From Epiperipatus broadwayi (Eukaryota; Onychophora; Udeonychophora; Euonychophora; Peripatidae), in the NCBI GenBank assembly GCA_028023455.1, contig JAQFVV010012416.1:9677967-9741966 (forward strand): DNA of 64,000 bases, in the 5' to 3' direction. The notes under the pieces are model-generated. The model did no database searches and was not told the origin of the DNA. It worked only from the letters and a program-made list of their open reading frames with translations. The translations under genes and the position numbers were made by a program. How positions within the stretch are numbered: position 1 is the first letter of the stretch; each line of letters begins with the position of its first letter. Below, piece after piece: positions 56,696 to 64,000 of this stretch.

Positions 56696-57535
56696 TTTTA
56701 GCCTAAGCCTGAAAGTCAAAGTTAGAAAGTGGATTAACAATGGCAGGAAAAACAATTCAAATAAAAAAATTGCAAAACTGTCAACAAATGCAAATACTAT
56801 GATGAATAATATTGTATAATGTGGAATATGCAGACATTTCACAGTTCCTGAGAAGGAGAACTGGAAAGATGATCCAGTGTTATCATTAAAAAAATTTTAA
56901 GTTGTAGCATAAAATTATTTATACTTTTAAAAATTTGACTTATGAAATCAGAAAAACAGAATGTAGCATTAAGAAAAAAATCATTTCCTCACAAGAAAAT
57001 GGAAGTTCTAAATATGGTTAAATTAACTAAATATGAATTACAATATGCTTATTTATATTTTTTATTTTATTGGATTTAGTTATCATTTAATCATATCATG
57101 CATATATGCAACAATTTTATATCTACTTTTATAATTTTGATTTCTGTATTATATTTTTTCTGTTTAAATGGGTATTTGGTTGATAACTTTGTTCTAGACA
57201 GAGAGCCTGGAACTAATTGTATATATCAGTTTAATTTATATTGATGGATGCAATAATGGAATAACCTAGAATCATTTATATTTATTATGGCAGACTCTAT
57301 AGTATTTGCTGATTGGTAGCCTACAAGAACTGTAATTATATTTACATTCATGCATAAATATATACTGCTTTAGTATTCCTATTTTTTATATTTGAATATT
57401 GTGTATAAATAATTGTTGTGTTGTCCTACTGGTTACTTTAATATTTCCAATGGAATATTAAATTTTTATTTTGCTTGTAGATATAATTCTTTTGCTTATG
57501 TATATGTGTATGCTTTACAAAGTGGTGTTTATTTC
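56696..57535. other. AT-rich DNA, nothing recognised
   Basis: No gene or repeat seen. Confidence 0.5.
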
Positions 57536-57540
57536 TTTTC

Positions 57541-58106
57541 TTAATTTAGCTAGATGCACTTTTGGTGACTTAATTTATCTGAGTGCACTTTTGCTGACTC
57601 AATTTGGCTGGGTGCACTTTTGGTGACTTGATTTAGCTGGGTGTACTTTCGGTGACTTAATTTAGCCGAGTGCACTTTCAGTGACTTAATTTAGCTGGAT
57701 GCACTTCCAGTGACTTGATTTTGCTGGGTACCCTTTTGGTGACTTAATTTATCTGAGTGCACTTTTGGTGACTTAATTTATCTGAGTGCACTTTTGGTGA
57801 CTTAATTTAGCTGAGTGCACTTTTAATGACTTAATTTAGCTGGGTGCACTTCTAGTGACTTGATTTTGCTGGGTGCACTTTTGGTGACTTAATTTATCTG
57901 AGTGCACTTTGCTGGGTGCACCTTTGGTGACTTAATTTAACTGGGTGCACTTTTGATGACTTGATTTAGCTGGGTGCACTTTCGGTGACTTAATTTAGTT
58001 GAGTGTACTTCCAGTGACTTAATTTAGCTGAATGCACTTTTGGTGACTTAATTTAGTTGAGTGTATTTTTGGTGACTTAATTTAGCTACATGCACTTTCA
58101 GTGACA
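57541..58106 (+). repeat. 29-bp minisatellite, about 19 copies
   Basis: The unit is close to GCTGGGTGCACTTTTGGTGA CTTAATTTA. Variants alternate between GCTGGGTGC, ATCTGAGTGC and GCTGAGTGC starts, and one unit near 57905 is truncated. A single inverted unit follows at 58140-58168 (TCACCAAAAGTGCATTCAGT), able to form a hairpin with the array. Confidence 0.9.
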
Positions 58107-58169
58107 AGCACCATAATCATGGCTCTCATGTTTCATATCATCACCAAAAGTGCATTCAGTTAAATTAAC

Positions 58170-58665
58170 AAATGAAATAAAACCCGCTTCATAAAAGCAC
58201 ATGCACCTACGTATGCAAAGAAATTTAATATTTCCATCAAATCTGGCATCTACCCAATTTATTTAAATTATAACCTGATATGATCTTCTGCAGCTCAACA
58301 GTGTACAAAATGTGACCCAAAAAAATATGGCAGAAAACAAATTGATTTTTCATAATAGCTGTGTTCCAGTCTCCAAATTTTTAAATATTTTATTGCAGCT
58401 AAAAATCAATATTTTTGGAGTAAGAAATAAAAATAAAATTCTCTTTTAAAAATAATTATAAAAAATATTTATAGTGCATTGTTTTGTTTATGCACAATTA
58501 CTTAAATTTTAACATTAAAAAAAAAAATCTTAAAGATTTTGACAACTCATTATCTTCAGCCATAAAATTCGAAGATTCTTGCAAATCTCACTCAATTTTT
58601 TGCACCATTACAAACTATTGCAAATATATAAATATATGATAAAGACAAGCAATCCGCTACCTATC
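58170..58665. other. AT-rich DNA, nothing recognised
   Basis: No gene or repeat seen. Confidence 0.5.
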
Positions 58666-58669
58666 CTAT

Positions 58670-58745
58670 GTATGAAATACATTTTGGGTCATTATATTAT
58701 TCCTTCAATGTATGAAATACATTTTGGGTCAATTATATTACTCCT
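58670..58745 (+). repeat. 40-bp tandem duplication
   Basis: ATGTATGAAATACATTTTGG followed by GTCATTATATTATTCCTTCA is repeated once directly after itself. Each copy contains a short self-complementary block (GTATGAAATAC). Confidence 0.8.
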
Positions 58746-58949
58746 TCAGAGCATGCTTACCATTAATTATGATGTAGAATATAAAGATATTTTTAACCAA
58801 TAAAACAAGAGTATGCATTAATTTATTAAATCAAATGTCTCTTTTTAATTTGTAAGTTTTATAGAATCAATGCTTTAATTAATTCATATGAAATTACTAA
58901 AAAAAAGATTTGGAAATTTTCTTTGTTTACTATATAACTAGAATTAGAA

Positions 58950-59056
58950 GTCTTGCATTGGTGGTCGAGAGGTCAGCGCGACTGCCTTGCACTTGCAGGC
59001 AGTTGCCCGGGTTGCGGGTTCGCGTCCCGGACGATGCTATGACACTTAAAAAAAAA
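58950..59056 (+). repeat. tRNA-derived SINE (SINE-A), well preserved, with 8-bp TSD
   Basis: Intact A box (TGGTCGAGAGGTCAGCG) and B box (GCGGGTTCGCGTCCC), end GATGCTATGACACTT plus an A run. AATTAGAA flanks it at 58942-58949 and 59057-59064. Near-identical to 21516-21625. Confidence 0.88.
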
Positions 59057-59064
59057 AATTAGAA

Positions 59065-59535
59065 CTATAATTCTCAAGAGATACAAATATCTTTCTAATG
59101 GTAAATAGTAAATTAATATTTATTTAAAATTTCAACAATGTTTGGATGCTTTAAAAAAGCAGATTTACTATAAGGGAGGGAGAAAATCTGCTATCTGCTT
59201 GTGAAATTTTGCGATTGTAGCACTAAACAGTTGTATTTTGAACTAATAAATTAAAATTTAAAAAAATTCTGTATTAATTTCCAATTTATTAATTGCTTTA
59301 TTTATTGTAAATTGGACTCATGGATAATTAAAACCTGTGAGTCATGAGAATGAGGAAATACTGAATTAGAAAAAAAAAGGATGGATATTATTTTTAATCA
59401 TGAAAATAATTAAATTCAAAGGATTTGTGCATCCCAGACATATTTAATTGTATTTGAGTCTTAAATTATTTCCATCATCTGATATAAGTACTGAATGTCT
59501 TGAGAAAAATTTAACTTTATTTAAATATTTCAAAT
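59065..59535. other. AT-rich DNA, nothing recognised
   Basis: No gene or repeat seen. Confidence 0.5.
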
Positions 59536-59539
59536 ATAT

Positions 59540-59625
59540 TTAACTGTTAATAATAGCATACTGGTTAGAATATGCACAATGTTTCGAGAGGTATTATTAT
59601 CCTCTCTTCTTCAGGTGTTGATGGC
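59540..59625 (-). ncRNA. Hammerhead-like hairpin (HHR-6)
   Basis: Minus strand: CUGAAGA (59608-59614), one extra A, a 6-bp stem II GAGAGG/CCUCUC (59586-59606) around a 9-base A/U loop, GAAAC (59581-59585), then AUUGUG. The core and stem II are convincing, but position 17 appears to be G and stem I is not found, so a functional ribozyme is uncertain. The downstream ATTCTAACCAGTATG block resembles the repeat at 13990-14095. Could be the end of a second PLE family. Confidence 0.45.
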
Positions 59626-59646
59626 ATGACCAGTGACAGTGCTAGC

Positions 59647-59728
59647 ATAAGAATAAAACCTGGACTTTTAGGTTCTTGAATTTTAAGGTAATGCTCTAAC
59701 CAATTGAGCCACCCTGCCAAAGGCAACA
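59647..59728 (-). repeat. tRNA-derived SINE (SINE-D)
   Basis: Minus strand: GGGTGGCTCAATTGGTTAGA GCATTACCTT gives an A box in perfect form; AGTCCAGGTTTTATTC is a weakened B box. The head is very close to a true tRNA, but the anticodon arm lacks clean pairing, so I call it a SINE or tRNA pseudogene. Confidence 0.55.
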
Positions 59729-60210
59729 ATCAGTAGAAATTTCATTTCTCTAATTTTTCCTAAGAGCAAAGGTGATTAGTGGTTTCCATACATTATGCAT
59801 AATCACATTAGGTTGACTTATAGCATGATCTGCCATTGCCACATGAGCAGGTTCTTTAAATTTTCTTTTTTGTATCTTTTCTTCTCTATCCAATATTTTT
59901 GTATTTTTTCAATTGAACATATGTTCATTGGTACATGCATGGTCTATAATACCTTGGACACATCTGTTTTTTCCTACTAGTCATCAAATACAAAGGAATG
60001 GTCCTACACAGAGGGGTCAAAGTGACCTAAGGTCAACATGGCATTACAATAATGTTGGCATCAACAAGGAATTTTGGCATACCATTATCAGATTTTCGAT
60101 GGTATGGATGACCAAAGAGTTGGAGGGTAGAGTAGATTGAAGCCTGTCTATTAAAGTTTGAAGATTTGTTATCTTAATATAATTTGAACACTGATTACAT
60201 ATGTGTAGGA

Positions 60211-60272
60211 GATGATGATCTGAACCACCTGATGATGTCGGTTTAATATGAAATATATATTGGAAATCATTT
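60211..60272 (+). ncRNA. Type I hammerhead ribozyme motif (HHR-3), upstream unit
   Basis: CUGAUGA (60229-60235), a weakened stem II (UGU.../...AUA, diverged from GUGCU/AGCAC), GAAA (60250-60253), U-AU-A, UA (60258-60259), then UUGG. The inner stem I CCA pairs with UGG; the outer GAUGAU pairs with AUCAUU. Core intact, stem II poor. Confidence 0.55.
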
Positions 60273-60680
60273 ATATTTTTTATATGTGTGTGGTCATGTG
60301 TATCAGTTATATGGGATAGAGTAGATTGCTGAAGGGATTTGAAAGTCTGTTCAAATCTCCTATATTACATTTAAACTCCGAGTATAAGAATTATACTTGT
60401 ATTTCAAAAAAAATATTACAGATTTGGCCTATATTCTGTGCATCCCTCTTATGGGTATTTGAATGGACAAGGTCCCATACATAAGGGGTTAGAGTGACTT
60501 AAGGTCAACATGGGGACGACAATAATGTTAGCATTAACAAGGGATTTGGACATACCATCATCATATTTTCAGTGGTATTAATGACTGAAGGGTTGGGAGG
60601 GTGGAGTAGATTGAAGCCTGTCCATTAAAGTTTGAAGATTTGCTATCTTAATATAAACTGAATACTGATTATATATGTAT

Positions 60681-60742
60681 GATGATCTTGGCAAACTGAT
60701 GAGTGCTAGTTCAGCACAAAATATGTGTATTAGAGATCAATT
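60681..60742 (+). ncRNA. Hammerhead motif (HHR-3), downstream unit, G12 changed
   Basis: CUGAUGA (60696-60702), perfect 5-bp stem II GUGCU/AGCAC around AGUUC, but AAAA (60718-60721) instead of GAAA, which should block catalysis. The outer stem I GAUGAUCU pairs with AGAUCAAUU over about 7 bp. The two units of the dimer are thus damaged in different places. Confidence 0.6.
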
Positions 60743-60880
60743 ATCTTTTTCACATGTGTGTGGTCATGTGTATTGTAATATGAGATAGGGTGGATAGCTG
60801 AAGAAGCTTGAAAGTCTGTGTTCCAATCCTTTTATTACATTTAAACTCCAAGTATATAAATTATGCTTGTATTTAAAAAA

Positions 60881-62015
60881 ATATTACATGTAAATATATA
60901 TGTACAATGCTTCGTGGCCGAAATAGCTGTTGCATTAACCTGCTATGTTTTTGGTCCAAAATTTAAATGCAGGGTTATTTAATGGATTTTTTTAAACAAA
61001 ATCATCAGCCCACAACCAAGTGGCCATCTATAGAAAGCAAATTACAGTTAACTTGAAGGTAGAGCTAAAAAATATTATTTTTCTTCAAATGACATTTGAT
61101 AACCTGCATGAATAAAAGACCCTCTTAATAATGGAAAGATTCTGAATCTGACTTTAACATAAAATGGGATATTTTAGACTGAAGTACAATTATTATGATC
61201 TAAGCAAGTAGTCCCTAAATTATCTATCAAACTAGATAGGTAAAGAAATTTTGAAAATAATGAAGAATCAGAAATTCTTTGTTTTTTTTAAAGTGTATTG
61301 TATTCTTTAAGGATGTTTATATATAAAAATTAACTTAGTGATATTTAACAGCAACTAATTAAATTGCTAATAATAACAACTTTTGTCATTGCTCTCCCAA
61401 AGACACTGATTTCATGACCTCAACATTTGAATCATATCTGTTAGGTAATATGGAAAGCCTTCAATTACTACACTGAATAGTACTAGCAGATAACTCATTG
61501 TCAACTGATGATTGGTACTGAGCTCATGAAGCAGTTGCTTTGAAGAGAATTTATTGGTTAGGTATTTATTTCGATGAAATGTTGAGATTGAAATTGAATA
61601 CTACAAATGATTTGATTGGTTGGCCTAATTAAACATTGTTAATAAATTAATGTATAAGTTTATGCCAATTTAGTGGCATTAATATTTGGATTATTATTTA
61701 TATGTTTCTCTGTGTTAGTATATCTACCTTTCTTCCTTTGGACCGGATAAAACTTCAAATTGTATTCAGCTTTCATTTCAAGCTTTGAATTTCTATTTTA
61801 AGTAATTGGACTACAGCCATCCAATATTAGTAAATGGATACCTCGCTATTCTTTTTTTAGATGATAAAACGAAATATGGAACAGAAATCATAATCCTCAT
61901 CATCCGACAATTGAGAAGCCTGATGAGAAATATTTTTTATTCTCTGGTCAGCTATGATGGCTATTGGAGAGATCTTTACCCCCACAGGAACCTATTCATA
62001 ATCATGTAATCATTT
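60881..62015. other. AT-rich DNA, no recognised gene
   Basis: A tRNA-like trace (GTGGCCGAAATAGCTGTTG at 60914) is too weak to call. A 67-codon frame at 61806-62009, preceded by a T-rich acceptor-like TTTTTTTAG (61852-61860), has no recognised motif. Confidence 0.4.
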
Positions 62016-62019
62016 TTAA

Positions 62020-62830
62020 ATAAATCATTATTATTATCATTTTCAATCATTATCGATCAACTTCAGGTGAAAGTCTCTTCAAATTTAATCCATCTTGACC
62101 AATCTCTAGTTTCTCTTCTCCACATCACACCAGTGAACATTCTTATTTTATTCATTCACCAGAAGTATATTCTCTTATTCTTCTCTTTCACTTTCTTTGC
62201 ATATCTTCATATAATCATATATATATATATTATAACTCTTCTTTCATATACACTTCAATGCAAACAAATTTTCTTAAACTTCTTTATTTTTCTTACAGTT
62301 TCGACTGTCCAGCAGTCTTCATCAAAGCTCTAATCTTCTTCTCTGCTTTATTAGAGTTCTGATGAAGACTTCTGGACTGTCGAAGCTGTAAGGAAAATAA
62401 AAAAGTTTAAGAAAATTTATTTGCATTGAAGTGTATATGAAAGAAGTGTTATAAGAAATATATATATGATTTATCCATTCATCTCACATGTGGTCTATTT
62501 CTAGGTTGTTCCCAATCTTTAGGAATCCAGTTTATGATTTCAATGATCCATTTATTATCATATCATCTGGCAATATGTCCAGCCCAATTCCACTTCAATC
62601 TCTTAATTCTTTCAATGATGTCAATAACATCTGTTTGTTTTCTCACCTATGTATTCTGTTCCTAATGTACATCTCTTCGAACTTTGTTGAGTAGTCTGAA
62701 GTCTCGGTATTGCTTTTCTGTTAACAAGTCACAGATCCATAAGTAAGAACTGATATATATTTATTAAAAACCTTTCTTGTCAAACACATAGGCATATTTT
62801 CTTTTAATATTATTTGTACTAAAAGTACTC
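62020..62830 (-). mobile_element. RTE-type LINE tail split by a palindromic HHR-5 element
   Basis: 62030-62160 and 62470-62830 are parts of one minus-strand LINE tail collinear with 19933-20480 (blocks CTTCTCCACATCACACC; CATCTCACATGTGGTCT; CAATATGTCCAGCCCAATTC; GATCCATAAGTAAGAACTG; TCAAACACATAGGCATATTT). The intervening 62161-62469 is a separate insertion. Confidence 0.8.
62161..62469. mobile_element. HHR-5-like palindromic element with about 14-bp TSD
   Basis: A 309-bp insertion inside a LINE; TTTATTCATTCACC (62147-62160) and TTTATCCATTCATC (62470-62483) are the duplicated target (12 of 14 identical), matching the uninterrupted LINE copy at 20050. Arms of about 115 bp (to 62337 and from 62351) are inverted copies. 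Each carries a hammerhead-like core: minus, UUGAUGA (62319-62325), stem II GACUG/CAGUC, GAAAC; plus, CUGAUGA (62359-62365), a weaker stem II and GAAG (62382-62385). Confidence 0.8.
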
Positions 62831-63100
62831 CAACCAAATTTAATTTTAAATAAATAGTCAAACATAATTTGTATTTTTATAGTCATTAACTAAGTCGCAA
62901 AAATTATTATCCATTCGCAAAATCTAGCGAATAGTATAAAACATACAGCATATAAAAATAAAATGTCTGAAATAATAATTCATAGTACACAAATTAAGAG
63001 TTTCATATTTTATAAATCAGATTATCCTTAACTAATCTTTAATTCACTTATTAATGACAAGCAATAGCTTATCTTTTATGATATGAATATAATTTATATA
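62831..63100. other. AT-rich DNA, nothing recognised
   Basis: No gene or repeat seen. Confidence 0.5.
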
Positions 63101-63104
63101 CTTG

Positions 63105-63425
63105 GACTTTAGATGTAATTATAGGGGTTTGAACACAGATTTTCAAGCTCCCTTCAGCTATCCACTCTCTTATACTATTACCACACATTATCACACACAT
63201 GTGAAAAAGATAAATGATCTCCAAATATATATATCATGGCTGTCATTGGTTGGACCAGATTATCATCTCCCATGCACATATATAATCAGTGCTTGGTTTA
63301 TATTAAGATAGCAAATCTTCAAACTTTGATGGACAGGCTTCAAACAACTTCAGTCTCAATTCTTCAGTCATCCATACCTTTAAGGGAGCATGAAAATCTG
63401 TGTTCAAATATCCTATAATTACAAC
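63105..63425. mobile_element. HHR-3 palindromic element, minus body
   Basis: A minus-oriented HHR-3 body (tail block at 63140-63215, ribozyme relic 63215-63275 with CCAAUGA, internal AAACTTTGATGGACAGGCTT at 63319) ends in an inverted copy of its own terminus: GGTTTGAACACAGATTTTCA at 63126 mirrors TGAAAATCTGTGTTCAAATA at 63391. The inverted ends span about 40 bp each. Confidence 0.65.
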
Positions 63426-63434
63426 ACCTCACTT

Positions 63435-63505
63435 AGTTGCAGAAACCGCGGTCTGGGGTTGAGGGTATTCTTAAAGCTTGTTAAGAGTTTGTTTTTGCGA
63501 ACTCT
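63435..63505 (+). mobile_element. HHR-2 fragment
   Basis: CAGAAACCGCGGTCTGGGGT TGAGGGTATTC, then AAAGCTTGTTAAGAGTTTG: the 3' half of an HHR-2 ribozyme (GAAACCG-CGGUC gives a stem III of up to 4 bp) plus the arm seen at 22434-22486. Confidence 0.6.
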
Positions 63506-64000
63506 ATATATAACTAAACTCCAAGTTTATATATTATTCTTTTATTCTAATATTACATATTCAGCCTGAATAGTTCCCATTCCTCTTCTGTGAATTTAAG
63601 TAGACAAGATTCTGTATATGAGGGGTCAGAATGACTTAAGATCAACTTGGGCATGACAATAATGTCAGCATCAACAAGGGATTTGGACATACCATTATCA
63701 GGGTTTTCAATGGCACAGAGAGTTGAAGAATTGGAAGATGGAGTAAATTGAAGCCTGTCCATTAAAGTTTAAAGATTTGTTCTCAGTATAAACCAAGCAT
63801 TGATTATATATATGCATGGGGCATAATGGTCTGGACAAACTGATGAGTGCTGCTTCATGAAATATGTATATTGGAGATCATTTATCTTTTTTACGTGTGT
63901 GGTCATGTGTATCGGTTGAATGGGATAGAGTGGATAGCTGAAAGGGAGCTTGAAAATCTGTGTTCAAATCCCTTATAATAATAAACTAATAATTGACTTT
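63506..64000 (+). mobile_element. HHR-3 element unit, running to the window end
   Basis: Starts with ACTAAACTCCAAGTTTATAT (unit boundary block), continues through GTCAGAATGACTTAAGATCA, AGCCTGTCCATTAAAGTTTA, the hammerhead (63823-63882) and the tail GTGTGGTCATGTGTATCGGT to the CCCTTATAATA block. It is collinear with both units at 59985-60880. Further copies may follow outside the window. Confidence 0.75.
63823..63882 (+). ncRNA. Type I hammerhead ribozyme motif (HHR-3), intact core
   Basis: CUGAUGA (63840-63846), a shortened stem II (GUG/CAU), GAAA, U-AUGU-A, UA, then UUGG. The outer stem I AAUGGUCU pairs with AGAUCAUU (8 bp, one G-U); compared with GAUGAUCU in the unit at 60681, the G-for-A change still pairs. 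The inner stem I is weakened to two pairs plus one. Confidence 0.65.

Larger units (their letters stand above)
59985..60880 (+). mobile_element. HHR-3 tandem dimer (470-bp unit, two hammerheads)
   Basis: Two directly repeated, collinear units. Matching landmarks recur about 470 bp apart: GTCCTACACAGAGGGGTCAA at about 60002 and GTCCCATACATAAGGGGTTA at about 60470; GAAGCCTGTCTATTAAAGTT and GAAGCCTGTCCATTAAAGTT; the hammerheads at 60211 and 60681; and the TTACATTTAAACTCC tail at 60364 and 60834. The sequence between the two predicted cleavage points (after 60259 and after 60729) is 470 nt. No long open frame. This is the arrangement of retrozymes and PLE pLTR dimers. Confidence 0.8.

Noticed and set aside
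57541-58106. CRISPR array
   Set aside because: Units are directly contiguous with no unique spacers, and the genome is eukaryotic.
59647-59728. Functional tRNA gene on the minus strand
   Set aside because: The A box is excellent but the B box and anticodon arm are disrupted; SINE or tRNA pseudogene is more likely.
61806-62009. 67-codon frame with an acceptor-like T tract
   Set aside because: No recognised motif and no second exon; the sequence borders a LINE 3' end.

Overview
The window is AT-rich (roughly a quarter G+C) eukaryotic intergenic DNA, built from generations of inserted repeats. The mixture fits a non-vertebrate metazoan: a Penelope-like retroelement with a GIY-YIG domain, RTE-type and jockey/CR1-type LINEs, several tRNA-derived SINE families, hAT and mariner fossils, satellites. 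The species cannot be named from sequence alone. No complete host gene is visible. One GC-richer, splice-flanked open segment at 9857-10000 and one TATA-like/short-ORF segment near 36290-36612 are the only weak host-exon candidates.

The main theme is hammerhead ribozymes (HHRs). At least 12 sites on both strands show CUGANGA, a short stem II, GAAA and a UH cleavage position, and most of these also show a paired stem I. They fall into several families (called here HHR-1, -2, -3, -3b, -5, -6) that differ in sequence but keep the fold, with compensatory changes in stem I. They sit inside short (60 to 500 bp) non-autonomous elements. Many of these are imperfect palindromes and many have 9-14 bp target-site duplications (TSDs). 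One locus (about 59990-60880) is a direct tandem dimer whose two HHR cleavage sites are 470 bp apart, the architecture of a retrozyme or Penelope pLTR that could release a unit-length RNA. A decayed Penelope-like element at about 15420-17860 (RT, GIY-YIG, terminal HHR) is the obvious kind of autonomous partner.

Layout: 1-10000 holds HHR-1/-2/-3/-5 elements, SINEs and a hAT fossil; 10330-10879 a mariner deletion derivative; 13770-18700 HHR pieces and the Penelope element; 19100-28500 an RTE LINE tail, HHR-2 palindromes, SINEs and a hAT remnant; 30000-35000 HHR-3/3b clusters and a jockey/CR1-type LINE; 36000-45500 low-copy AT-rich DNA, SINEs, LINE tails and palindromes; 46368-47170 a 43-bp satellite; 49090-53720 a long minus-strand RTE LINE split by a SINE, a full-length 470-bp HHR-1 element, a hAT element with perfect 8-bp TSD and a SINE containing a 67-bp tandem array; 57541-58106 a 29-bp minisatellite; 59540-64000 a dense HHR-3 cluster.

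Working model (inference): a Penelope-type reverse transcriptase mobilises small HHR RNAs in trans, perhaps circular or dimeric, and these integrate as tandem or inverted copies. All calls were made by reading the sequence. Ribozyme activity, copy number and family relationships need folding, database searches and RNA data.
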